Assembly: GCA_947561585.1 (NCBI GenBank) | Contig: CANNZV010000118.1 | Span: forward strand, 124,001-188,000 | Length of the DNA stretch: 64,000 bases | From: Caprella mutica | Taxonomy: Eukaryota > Arthropoda > Malacostraca > Amphipoda > Caprellidae | Reading direction: 5' to 3' | Program-made: the position numbers and the translations under genes | Part shown: positions 29,708-41,975 of the stretch, one piece after another | How the letters are laid out: every line of letters starts with the position of its first letter | Position numbering within the stretch: the stretch's first letter is position 1 | Notes under the pieces: model-generated | Seen by the model: the letters and a program-made list of their open reading frames with translations, nothing else | Told to the model about the DNA's origin: nothing | The model's database searches: none

Positions 29708-32700
29708 ATATAAAAACTAATAATTTTGTGAGATCGTATATTTAGAAATCTTCTTATCTACAATGAAGCTCATTTGTAAGTCTGTTCAAGTATCGCTTAA
29801 TTAAATTCATTACTAATCCTAGTACGAACAAAAAGTGCATAGCGATATAAAGAATAAAGATACAATGTGTAAAAAAAAAGAATAATGAGAAAATAAGATT
29901 CAAAGAATTAACTTTATGGAACTAAATATTATAGAGAATTAACTAATCGGGAAATACTGTTCTTATTAATGTAAGATTGACGTTTCAAAAATGATGATTT
30001 AAGTAAATTTATATTTAACCAGTAGCTATAATATTGCATTTCAGTTGTTACCATGACTTTTTTCTAATGGAAGCTATTCTCTTAAACAGTCCAGTCCATT
30101 AAGCTGATGTGAAAGTTCAGCATTTGAAAGGAAATTGTTGTTAGTATGAATAATAAACTAATGTGTAACAAGTCTTAAGTAAAAATATTGAACATATAAG
30201 AAAAAATAAATACATAAGTATATAAGACATTAGCAACTGAGAGAGCAGAGCTGTGATTGGGTGGAGTGCGACCTAATCACAGCTCGTGCATATGTATGTG
30301 CTTAAGGGCCGGTCAAACTGCATTTCTACTCTGCAACACGTCACGGCAGTACAATTATTTACCTAATTAACGTGATTTATGCCGATACGTTAATATTTAT
30401 TAATTTTAAATACAAAAATATGCTTCGTATTTATGTAGGAAAAGAGTAAAGAAAGGTTTTTAAAATTGAAGGAATGACATGAAAGATATAAAGTAATTTA
30501 AAAACGATGTGCCTAGGAAACACAAGTCAAACTCATTATAGGGTTTAAAGGGATAGAAAATCATGAATGTTAATAAAATGAAACCCGAAAAAATATTTGC
30601 TTAGTCTCAGAAATTCAATTTCAAATAATTTTTGTTTGCTTGTTCAATGTATACTAGTTCAGTTGCACTAAGTCATATATTTAACTCATTGAAAATCAAT
30701 GTCAATTAGATTATAGATATATACAATATAGGGAACTCATCAATTTAACCTTACCGAAATTATCAATTCGATACTATATGAAGCGACCTATAATAGTGAA
30801 GCCTGTCTTTAGCCCTTAAATAATTACTCTCATATACAGTTTTTTATCTCCCAATATAAACATCCTAGGTCATTAAGTATACATCGTTAAATAGAGCAAC
30901 TAAACTATTTTTATGTTCATTCAAAAATCTTTGTATTGCTATTTACTTGCTACTGTATATTATATGCAGGCATATTTTACTTTTTGGTATCGGATGAATT
31001 TATTTTTACTATTTAACAAGAATATTTTCATGGTGACATGCATTTCCTTTTTCAGTCTCGTGCATTCATCTGTGTGTGACAGTTTGCAGCAATATAAAAT
31101 TTTGCTGTTTGTTCATGTCAATATTTGACGTTCGTTTTTTCTTTCTGTGCAAATATTGAAGCCTTCTTAATTATTTTGTTGTTCCTATAAACTAACAACA
31201 AAAAGTATTTGGTTCCAGTACTTTACAATATAATAATAGTGGTGATTTATTTCGCGACATTTAGTGAAATTAACATAGCTATAAGATTATTTAGAGAATA
31301 CCTGTATGGTTATTTATTCAAATATTTATAACCATAGCAGAGCAAATTTGAATTTGTATTTGTTAAACTATTCGTGATTATTCTAAGTATTATGTTAAAT
31401 ACCCACACTGTTTCATTCTATTGTAATTGTTTTACATATTTATCATAATTTTCCGTTCCTTCTTAACACTATACTGTTTCATCTGAACTGTTTGCCAAGG
31501 TTCTCTTCACTTCAAAAAATGATTCTTTCATTAAATCTCACTTTTATTCAAGGCAAAACAATCCAAATTTATTTTAAAAGCTGTTCAATGTTGGTATTTA
31601 ATACGGTATGTAACAGTTTTTTGTTTTCATTTATGTTTTATTTGAATATTATTTAAAATTTGCAAGCAAATTTCGGGTACCAAATAACTTATAGCGTTTA
31701 GTCATATTCGACTTACCCCGAAAGTTACCCTAAACTAGACTAATGTTGGTGCACGAGATGCACGTTCTTCAGTCTCTTTCCTGTCTCTTCCCAACTATCA
31801 ACACTATTAGAAGTTAAAACACCACTAAGGCACGTCGGTCATGTCAGAGTAAAGTCATGGCGGATGGAGTAGAGCTGGATCAGTGGCCACTGAATAGTCT
31901 TTGCAGTGGAAAAACATCCTATGGTAAAATAATAGTCTTATTCTGACTCATGCAAAGTGAAAAAGGGAATTTCCCTATAAAATTACCTAGACCCAAATTT
32001 ATTTATAGTACTCAAATTTTAAATCAATCATTATAGACGTTACATGCCATAGTATTTATACTTTTAACAAAAATTCAATATTCATCTAAGAACTGTTCAG
32101 CATATTATGCGGAGAGCATCAGACTACCTAGCTATCACTACTGGTTCGAGGTTCCTGTCGTTGTCTACTTGCAAAATTCATTTTCATGGTGGTGGTACAT
32201 CCCTCATTTGTTGTTTAGGTGATTCCATTTAAAAACTTAACTTTAAAAACAAACCATCAAAGACTTACCTTTCAAAACTAACCTTTTGAATACTTACCTA
32301 TCTTCAAAAGGGAACGCTTCCTCAGATAAACAAGACTAACACCGAATCACTTATCTCAAATCGTCCTACATAATAACGGTTCTAAAGAAATCCGTACAAA
32401 GCGCCTACTTGAAGAAGAGAAACCGGACCGAGGTCAAACAATTTAAAGTAAATGGTAATAGAATATACATTATCATAGTAAAAGTGAATTCAAACTAAGC
32501 GTTTTTGAAAAAATAGGATAGAAGTAAATAGGCTCACCTCAAACAATATATAGGCATAAGAAATTTATAGTAAGTCGTACTTGATACTATGAAATACAAT
32601 AAAAATAATTCTATAAAAAGAAGTTGTATAAGAAATAGTACCAAGGTAGTCTTCTTTCTAAATAAACGGTAATAATAAAAATATTTATATTGCAAATCGT

Positions 32701-33794
32701 ATCTAGACCATAAATTTTAATTAAAATTTACTTACGTAAATGAGACCAACATAATAGTTATTTAGTACTAAAGAATCTATTAAAAATCGAACTGTGGTAT
32801 AAGATATCAAGAGAAACCGTACTGAGTTATTCCAATTATAAAGTAACTGATCTTTCAAAGTTCGAACTTTACGTAAAGAGTATCTTCATAAACATCCTCA
32901 AAAATAATGCTACTCAGGTAACCAAATTTATCAACAACCGGAACTAAACCTATTAATTTTATAAAAAGTCGTCTTGAGATCTAACATTCATAAAATAAAT
33001 TAGACTTATTAATACAGGAATTAAATAAGCGTAACTACAACATTACATTCTAATAAAAACTAGATCTAAACAAAGAAATTTAAAATAAAAAGTGCCTGTA
33101 TCAAAAGAAATTTGCTCAAACCGTACGAACGTCTACTGGACTACCATAAGGGTGATTATCACTTGATGAGACATGCGTAAACGTGAACTAGGCCAGATGA
33201 CATATGGCAAATGATGCTAACGTAAATATCCCTAAAGTAAAAGCCAATCAGCGCCGTCTCTTATCCCTCCCTACCCCTAAGGGGCGGAGCTACTGTATCA
33301 CTCTGACTGTAACTCCACCTTCAATACAATTAGAGATGCGGTGACGGGTAGTTCACCATATCTCACGCTCCTTAAAGCATAATTTCGACGATTCAACTTG
33401 ATATAAAATTCAATCGAATTATTCTTATTGGAGAATGAAAGCTAAATTAATAATGTTTAAACTATGTAAATTAATTGTCGTTCAATTACATGAATAGTAT
33501 TACTTAATTCACACAATATCTATGTAGTATTAATGTGTTTTGAACTAAATTATACTCCAATAAACATTATTTAGAAATGGATGTCACTTTCAGAGTTTTG
33601 TATAAAAGTTATATGACAAATGTGTTGAAAGAAATATAATGTAATAAAAACAGTTCATATTGAAGCACTCCACCTTATAGATAACGATGTCAATTTGTAA
33701 GCAAAAGAGTAACAATGAATTTAAATTAAATATATAAAATATAATTAAAATGCAATCAATTGAGAAGGCAAATCAAAATTTACTAATTCATAAT
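29708..33794. other. Intergenic; no supported gene
   Basis: Begins with the right target-site copy ATAT (29708-29711). A 15-bp-arm hairpin (GAGCTGTGATTGGGT) lies at 30248-30285. A start-like context with a short frame is at 31857-31923, and a GC-richer patch with GCCAAT and GGGGCGG is at 33242-33300. None of this is enough to call a gene. The 71-codon frame at 30913 is AT-rich and hydrophobic, without motifs. Confidence 0.45.
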
Positions 33795-34637
33795 TAGGGT
33801 TGTGACAATATTCTTTTTGAAATATGCTTTAAGCTTGTTAAATATGCTTTTTATGCCTTAAAATATTCTTAAGCTTAAAATATGCCTTTTATGCTCAAAA
33901 TATGCTTTTTATGCGTTCATGTTAGCTTATTATGCCCAATGATAGGCGTTCAGGTTAGCTTTATATGTTCTAATTTCTTTGAAATAAGGCTAATTGTAAT
34001 TGAGAGTTTTCATTGATGGTATATTTATAAAGAAGGCAGGGTAGGAAACAATGTCAAATTGAGACTGTGTATTCTGTATGAGGTAACCAAAATAATAAAT
34101 AGTGAACCGTTTTAGACAATAACTTGAACAATAAAGAAAGAATTTATTACATTTGATGAATATAGCTCGTTTTAAATTCTCGAAAATAATTCTACGTCTG
34201 TTATCTGCTATAATTTGTAGTTTTAACTCCTTTCGAATTTAAAAAATAAGGTTCGTCTGGGAACAAAAAATCAGGTACCGAATCGTCCTATAGTAACGAA
34301 ACGTCCTAGCACCGTTTACAATGGGGACGTGCCATTAGTCCGACAGTTACATTTTTCTGTGTTATTTCTCGTTTTATTTATTGATTGAAATAAAAAAATA
34401 TTAAATAATATACATTCCTAGGATTCAATTAGGTAATTTCCTCACCTAGTGTTTTGAACTTATTGAATCATGCATTCAAACCATAAAAATTAGTTTGTAT
34501 TTCATTTGCAGTCACTTGGACTATTTGATTAACTAAAAAGCTTATTTTGAGAATATTCTTTATTTCAAAAAATATGCTTTATTGCTAAAAGCATAAAGAA
34601 AAATTCTTTAAGCAAAAAGAATATTGTCACAACTCTA
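33795..34637. mobile_element. hAT-type non-autonomous transposon
   Basis: An 843-bp element with inverted ends TAGGGTTGTGACAATATTCT and TAGAGTTGTGACAATATTCT (24 of 25 positions equal over 25 bp). The perfect 8-bp duplication TTCATAAT lies at 33787-33794 and 34638-34645. An 8-bp duplication and TAG-type ends are the hAT hallmark. Subterminal ATGCTTTTTATGC-like repeats lie inside each end. No transposase is present. A CTGTGTTATTTCTCGTTTTA segment (34360-34380) preceded by ATTAGTCCGAC shows a core-A element nested within. Confidence 0.85.
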
Positions 34638-36169
34638 TTCATAATCATAGACACTTGTTCTAATCTTCTGTAAGAATAGATCTAACTTTAAATTTCCTAT
34701 AGCATAAAACAGAAATTTTAATACTATTATTCCATGAACGAGTAACTTTCATCCTTTCAAATTAACTAATTCAATGTACTTTAGATTAAAATATAAAGAC
34801 GCATATTAAATTTATATTCATTGCATTGTTACACGAGGAAATTATTCACTCTTCTGCATATGTTTAATTTGAAGTAAAAATTATTGAAAGGTACTACACC
34901 GGCACTTTGCCACTTCATCGAAAAACTCCTTGGTCTAGTAGGTACTGCTATCTAGGCAACTAGTTTGAAACTAAAGCTAATACACTATTGGCATATTAGG
35001 GGAGAATGGATAAAAAATCTATACACAAACAAAATGTAGCTTATTAAATTAAATTTATACGAACTGGACAATGCGAAAACTCGCAGAATAAAACAACATT
35101 ATCACCGTGAAACTCTCGACGAATTAAAATGGAATATCATGAAGAATTGATAGAAAACTAACTTTTACTTCAATGGCTTTTTCAATTATAAAAAAAATCC
35201 ATATGAGTTCCCGGTATCAAAATATATTTATTTAATTTTATATTGCATCTATTTCGAACACAGAATTGTTTACTATAGCTGTACCAATATTGTAGATTTC
35301 AATTTAACAGATAGCATTTCAAAATACAGGAAAAGGTTATTTTTGTGATTTATAACAGAGCAAAGATAATTCAATTCCATGCCATGTCCTCTGAAGAAGG
35401 TCCCGAGTTCACCGTGACTTCATGCTCATTTCTGTCATTTGTTAACAAGAGTTTCAATCTGCAAATAATAAATTAAAAAATAATATATAATTTCAGTAGC
35501 TATTCTATATATTGGAATCAAAGAATTAAAACGAAAACATGGGGATTTATATATATATATTGTTCAGATACCGGATGATTCTCCCCGGGGAGCTGCGACA
35601 GTGGCAAATTTATCATAATAATTGGTAATTTGGTTCCATACCCTATGTAGAGATCATATGAAATAACAGCTAGATTTTTTTAAGCAAATAAGATTCATTA
35701 TTCCATCAGATTTTCAGAAAAGAAGATAACACAAGTCCATACAAAACTAATTTTTGACGATTCATTATTGAATGAGATTCTGAAGAAATTAGTGGTACCA
35801 TCAGAAAAGATTACAAGTCCATACAAAATTTTAATTTGACCATTATATATTAATTTCAAAAATTATTATTTCTAGAAATGGTAGTGAATGCACCAGGTTA
35901 CCAATTAAAGCTTCTTTCATACAAATCAATTAATTATTGAAGGAGAATTAGCAATTTCAGGGTCACCATCAGAAAACATTACAAGTCCGTACGAAAATCC
36001 TAATGTTTGCTCATAATTTACTAAATTTGGTTCTCTAGTAATATTGGTTATTATATAAATATTTCATCAAATTTGACATGAAAAATTAATATTTTTTTAT
36101 AATTACACGCCCCCGAAATACATATGTCGAATATATTTCCAGTTTCCCTGATATTTTCAATTTATTACT
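34638..36169. other. AT-rich intergenic, no gene seen
   Basis: The only pattern is a loose repetition of ACAAGTCCATACAAAA-like strings near 35740, 35815 and 35975. No coding sequence is supported. Confidence 0.45.
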
Positions 36170-36290
36170 TCAATGCTGATATATGTGAAATGGGGGGCAT
36201 GCCGCCCCCCGTACACCTCTGCTAGGTCATTAAACAATCATGAAGTGTGCAATACAACAAACTAGTGGATACAACAGTCTACATTACGGC
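36170..36290 (-). mobile_element. Core family A fragment
   Basis: The reverse complement of the right part of core A: GGTCATTAAACAATCATGAA then ACAACAAACTAGTGGATAC. It is preceded by a C/G-run patch (36193-36214), as in the copy at 5193-5226. Confidence 0.55.
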
Positions 36291-36970
36291 TATTTCTGAC
36301 CAAAAAGCGTGAAAACAGGAGTTTATTCAAAGTTTCCAATCCTTCGGTAATACATAGGAAATAAATAACTTTAAACCCTCATATCTCAAAAACTATCAGT
36401 TTCTACAAAAAAAATGTTTCGATTTACGGATTCTATGGACTAAAATACACATAAAGAAAACAATTTGAATTAAATTTGGTGGGGGTCGGCAAATGGGAAA
36501 GATCCGATACCATTTAATGTTTGTAGCAATTGAATCAGTTCACAATTGAAGGAGTCTTAGGTTGCGCTCCTAGCAGGTCGCAGTAGAAAGTTGAAGTAGC
36601 ATACATTTACACGAAACAATTATGTTCCAATTCAATAGTTCATTTAAATGTTTTCATAAATACAAACTATAGAATATTTGGCCACACAGGTTTGGCAGCA
36701 AAATTACAACAGTAAATTATCAAATCCAAGATATCACTCTCTCACTCTAATCATGAAATTGTGAAAATCTTGACAATTGCACCCAATCTGGAGAAATTAC
36801 ACAAAATCCATACAATTGTTTTGTTCCTGATCCTTAATCCCTGTTCCCAATCCCGAAAAATCACTAAATGATTCTTAGGGATTGAGAGATGAAATGTTTA
36901 AAGAATTACAATTATATGAAAATTTGACCCATACTTCAGTCTTATAACCATTTGTGGTAAATTACTTTTT
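36291..36970. other. Intergenic, nothing recognised
   Basis: No supported gene or element. Confidence 0.4.
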
Positions 36971-37156
36971 CACGTCCCTAAATCAATTAGGGACGTGAAT
37001 TAGGAAGGAGGTATTTGGATGGGTTCCTAGTTCACGTCCCTAAATCAATTAGGGACGTGAACTAGGAAGGAGGTATATGGATGAGTTCCTAGTTCACGTC
37101 CCTAAATCAATTAGGGACATGAAATAGGAAGAGGGTATTTGAATCGGTTCCTTCCA
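36971..37156 (+). repeat. 62-bp tandem repeat, three copies, each with a perfect hairpin
   Basis: Each unit holds CACGTCCCTAA-ATCAA-TTAGGGACGTG, an 11-bp stem with a 5-base loop, at 36971, 37033 and 37095. The third has one stem mismatch (GGACATG). The linker is AGGAAGGAGGTATTTGGATG-like. No function can be read from it. Confidence 0.8.
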
Positions 37157-37929
37157 AATACCCCCATTTGTAATAAGACTATCATGATATTGGAAATAAA
37201 AGCGAGGCCTGCCTCTGGATTACTAATTGATTTAATGATACCTATTAAATAAATAAATATATATATATATACAAAAGATTAGCCTAGAATAAAATTGGCT
37301 AGCTACTAGATAGTATGTTGACATAGAATAACTCACCCAGCAAACTAGGTGATGAAAAGTCATTCTTGATGAAGGTAAGGGCATCCCAATAAACTCTGTG
37401 AGGTGAAGTCATTGACAGATAAGTTTCAGCTGGTGGAGAGAAACATTTGGATTACAAACAAAGTGAGTAAATACAATAAATGCATTGGTTGATAGACTTT
37501 TGAAGTTAACAATACCTAATTTTGAATTAGCCTAACGAATTGATAGATAATTAGATATAGCTACTTTTCAAAGTTAATCTTGAAACAAATACCTCTAATA
37601 TACACCTAAAGCTAGTTTCATCATAACTCATATGACAGAGCTTAACTCACGAGCTCGTCTATTCAGAGATAATTATCACCGTTAGTACTCAGGTTCAAGA
37701 GTAGTCTGCTTCTACAGGCTCTGGTGGTGATACTCGATAAGAACACTGGTGTGTCTGAAGGTTTCACCAAGGAGATAATTCTAGCTCCTTTTGATTGTTA
37801 GTGGCACCACATGGGTGAGACACAGAAATTAATAATGGGTGAGAATAATAAAATCATCTATCAATTAATGGTAGAAAACGAGGTGATTATTTGAATGATG
37901 ACATGATGAATTATTTAAACTAGAGAAAC
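37157..37929. other. Intergenic, nothing recognised
   Basis: A short AT dinucleotide tract lies at about 37256-37271. No gene is supported. Confidence 0.4.
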
Positions 37930-38212
37930 GAGGTATCTCAGCGGTGACTATTCCTTTCGCCGCATGACACTTACGCTGAACATTTAAAGACAATACATGT
38001 TATAAATATAAAGAGATATTGGCCACTTAAGTTTAGGTTAGCGGTCTGGCTGGGGGGGGTTGGGGGTGGGTCACGCAGCACAGTTTGATAGTGACAAAAT
38101 GTATAGGCCTACTTCACCGTTTTTACTGTAAGATAAGTATACCTTATTTGGTAAATAATTGTCATTTTTTGGCGGAAGTGTCGTGCGGCAAATGTATTTT
38201 CGGTGAATTGAC
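37930..38212. mobile_element. Foldback element, core family B, copy 1
   Basis: The core (about 37985-38175) has TATAAAGAGATAT, GGTTAGCGGTC, a G-run patch, TTTGATAGTGACAAAATGTATA and GTATACCTTATTTGG. It matches the reverse complement of 54050-54235. The arms are inverted copies of short units such as GCGGAAGTGTCGTGCGGCAAA (broken: GCGGAAGTGTCGT, GCGGCAAATG) at 37940-37980 and 38170-38212. These arms are unrelated in sequence to those of the other copy. Confidence 0.6.
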
Positions 38213-39149
38213 CTAGAACCATCTTAGCCTCTACCTTCAATAAATTATGTGATTGATAATCTTTTAATAATAAATTTAATAATATCTGGTGTGTTGAGTT
38301 AACACCTTAGAGTAAGAGTAGCAAGGTTAACTCTCAATATATGTTTTCAAATTAAAGGTTGTTCCAGTCAAATAATTGAAAATATTTTGCCAGTTGGTGG
38401 ATTTATATCAGCTTTATGTAAGAACTATTGGGTTACAGTGAACCATATACTTACTGGAATTCTCCAATTCTGTCCTTTCATAAAATTGCTTAAGTCTCCA
38501 AAATATAGACCATATTAGGACTCTTGGGTGAAACTAAGAGTCAAATCTTAAATTAATTTCCATTTTACCATTAATCTAACCCTGAGTCTTTGAAACATAT
38601 TAGGGAAATTTTGTGATTTATGAAACAAATTCTGTAAGAACAGAAGTTACAACAGACAATGAGCCTCTCTAATAGTCTAAATAAGTCTTTGAGAGTTAGA
38701 GACCACATTTTGCAGCAAGTTTATTTTGGAGAATAGATAAAATTCATTTTCAGATATGTGCGTAGTGTATAAGTATTAAGTAGAAACAGTTCAAATAAAC
38801 TCATCAACAGTAACACACACATTCATTCACACAAATCTGTGTATATTATTTTTCTATATTAATAATATTATATATTTTTCTAGAAACAATAAACAACTGA
38901 ATTAACCTTGATATTTCACTACTTTTGATTGTAAAAGCACTACTAGAAGGTACCTAGGGCCACACTGGTAAATTGAGTCCCTTAAACTTTTACCAAACTT
39001 TCTCAAGAAATTTACATTTGAATGTTGCATATCAGAGAAAGGTGATGCGATGATGTAATAATTTTATATCAGAAAATGAAGGATGGATATTTTCCCTATT
39101 TAACTGGCTACAATAGAGCAATAATTTTGAGCCTTAGAAAATGCAAATG
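38213..39149. other. Intergenic, no gene seen
   Basis: AT-rich. A diverged relative of the next tandem unit appears at 39028-39060. Confidence 0.4.
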
Positions 39150-39440
39150 GATGATGTACTATCAGAGAAAAGAGTCACTGTGATGATGTACTATCAGAGA
39201 AAAGTCACTGTGATGATGTACTATCAGAGAAAAGAGTCACTGTGATGATGTACTATCAGAGAAAAGAGTCACTGTGATGATGTACTATCAGAGAAAAGAG
39301 TCACTGTGATGATGTACTATCAGAGAAAAGAGTCACTGTGATGATGTACTATCAGAGAAAAGAGTCACTGTGATGATGTACCATCAGAGAAAAGAGTCAC
39401 TGTGATGATGTACTATCAGAGAAAAGAGTCACTGTGATGA
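39150..39440 (+). repeat. 32-bp tandem repeat, about nine copies
   Basis: The unit is GATGATGTACTATCAGAGAA + AAGAGTCACTGT. One copy lacks three bases, one has a substitution (ACCATC), and the rest are identical, so expansion is recent. Diverged single units lie 8 kb away at 47530-47590, 47703-47775 and 47850-47892. Confidence 0.9.
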
Positions 39441-40781
39441 AAGAAATTTATAATCTTCTCCTATGCTACAAGCCTACAATGATATTTTGGATCAGTCTGT
39501 AGAGTATGGGAAAATTTCAAAATGTTCTGAGGAAAGTGGAAACAATTCTGAATTTCCTACTATATTTACAGGTATTTTTCTGGGAACGAAAGACAAAATA
39601 TAAGAATTCTTCTTGAACACTAACTAGTTCAAAATATTTCAATAGAGAAATTTGCCTCCCAGGTAAAGATTTTCTACATAAATAGTTAAACATTTTATTT
39701 TTGATCATGTGAAACAAATGAAATAGTCATCAATAGTCAATTGTCCTCGAAATAGAATATTGGAGACAGATTTGACACACTTCACAGACTAGCAAAATGT
39801 ATCTCCTGACATCAGTGATTTTAATTCGAGAGTTACTCTTCGACTCTCAGCAGCAAATTCAGAATCTCCCGCAGCTAAATTAATGGTAACATAGGAATCA
39901 ATTAAAAAATTTCCTGAAGCTATATTAATGGTAACATAGGAATTAATTCATGATCTCCTGCAGAGAACTCCAATTTATAAAAGTGGGCTCAGATTTGACT
40001 TGTTTCAGAGTCTTTGAAAAAAGTTCAATATTCTGCAATCTGGTTTGGAGACTGATTTGAAAATCTTTGCTCTTTGGAGACAATTGGTCCTCAAAATAAA
40101 ATCTTGGGAGACAGATTTGCTACACTTTGCAGACTGGTAGCATAGGAGAAAATCAGATATTTTTCATCAATAGCAATTTAAGAGCTCAAAAGCAGTCATA
40201 AACCTACCATTAAAATTGGGAGGAAGGACCTGCTTTATTACCTGTAACATAGGGAGTCAAATTAGGTAAACAATAAACATCTTGGTCGGAGCCATCCTTT
40301 GTTTCAGAGGCTGGAAACTTGTAAGCAATTTTTTGAGTCAAATTTTCACAAAAATTCTAACCCAAGCCAATTTGGCTCAAATTTTTAAGATTTCATATGA
40401 AAATTTACATGGGAACATAAGAATTAATTCAAAATTTTAGGCTAATTAGACATCTCAGTTTTGACCTTTTGAAATCTAAGCCAATAAATTGGCTTTTAAG
40501 CCTTTAACTGACATAGTCACATACTCAAAGACATAAGGTGCCTCAACACCAAAAGATTTAAAGCAAGAAAGAAAGATTGAATTGGTAAACATGGATATAT
40601 ACAGGAGTGCACACACTGGAAGCGAGCAAGAAAGAGAGAAAAAGAAAAACTGAAGAGTGAAAGAGTGTTGAAGATGGGTTCTGTGAAGAGAGTAGAAGAT
40701 AGTAGCCTAATCAATGTAATATCTCACAAAGTGCCAGTATGGTATCACTCTTTATGGCTTTTTTTCTCATTTCACATCTTG

Positions 40782-41300
40782 CAGTCTCAGTTTGCATTAG
40801 GTGCACTGAACTCCTGACTTTATCAAAAATCTGAGAAATAGCTGCCAACATTTTTCATCAATTTGTCTAGTCCTCCAACATTTATCCAGTTTCCCCTCCA
40901 AAAATTAATGGTAATATAGGAATTAATAGCTAAATATCCTACGACATTGCAGGAATTTATTTCATTAGAGAAATTGAATATCTGCCGACATATCATTGGA
41001 ATTTACCACCAAATACAATCTGGTTGCAATCTTTCTTTCTCTCTTTTGGTACGCAGACACCCTAATCCAGATTGTAGTTGGGACTAAATTCCAATGACAT
41101 GTGAGAGGACTTCTCAAATCACCAAAATAAATATTCTCACAATGTCGGAGGACTTTTAGTTATTTATATCTAAATTACCATTAATTTTTAGAGGAAAAAT
41201 TGGAAAAATATTGGAGGACTAGCCAAAATAGGAGGAAATGTTGGTAGATATTTTACAGATTTTTGGAAAAGTCAGGAGTTCAGTGCACCAAACACAGTCT
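40782..41300. mobile_element. Head-to-head pair of CAGTCTG-type elements (palindrome)
   Basis: Two diverged copies of the element seen cleanly at 41738-41975, in opposite orientation (40782-41023 and about 41068-41300), separated by about 45 bp. GTGCACTGAACTCCTGACTT near 40800 is mirrored at about 41270-41290. Together they make a 0.5-kb inverted repeat. No clean 8-bp duplication is seen. Confidence 0.6.
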
Positions 41301-41737
41301 AGAATACTCTGTAACATTATCATCATCTTTAGAGAGGTGAAATAAGTTGAAAGAAAAACTGTAATTACTTGTTTAAAGTGTTAAATCACTAACAAAATGG
41401 CCATAAGGGGATGGCATGGGATGCACATGCATTAAATCCAGTCTGCAGAATATGGGACATTTTTATACATTTCCTGTGCGAACAATTCTCCATGTTTCAA
41501 AGTGTGGCAGGAAAGTCGCCAGTTTGGTGAGAAAATAGATCAAGTCGCAACATTTAAGATACTTAGAAGAAATACGACATCCTAGAGAAGACTTTACACT
41601 TTAAAACATCCTATCCATCATGTCTGATGCATGCGTATCACTTGAGACTATCTATTAGTGATTTACTTGTTATTTTAACTTATTTACAGGTTTCTAAATT
41701 TATTTCACCCTTCAAAAGTCGCCAGTATACTGGCAAC

Positions 41738-41975
41738 CCAGTCTGTATTTGATGCACAAAATCCCAATAACTTTTTCAAAAAGCTGAAAAAATCCACCAT
41801 AAATTACAAGTAATTTGACTGATCCACCAACATTTTCCCAACTTATCCAGCGAAAATTAATGGTAACATAGGAATAAATAGCTAAAAAAATCCACCGACT
41901 TTGCCAGAATATTATTTTCAAAGGGGAAAATTTCCACCAACATGTCAGTGGAATTTACCACGAAATACAGACTGG
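41738..41975. mobile_element. CAGTCTG-type hAT-like MITE
   Basis: A 238-bp element with ends CCAGTCTGTATTTGATG and its inverse (…CGAAATACAGACTGG). The exact 8-bp duplication CTGGCAAC lies at 41730-41737 and 41976-41983. An 8-bp duplication fits the hAT superfamily. It is non-coding. The open minus-strand frame at 41712-41921 is incidental. Confidence 0.8.
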
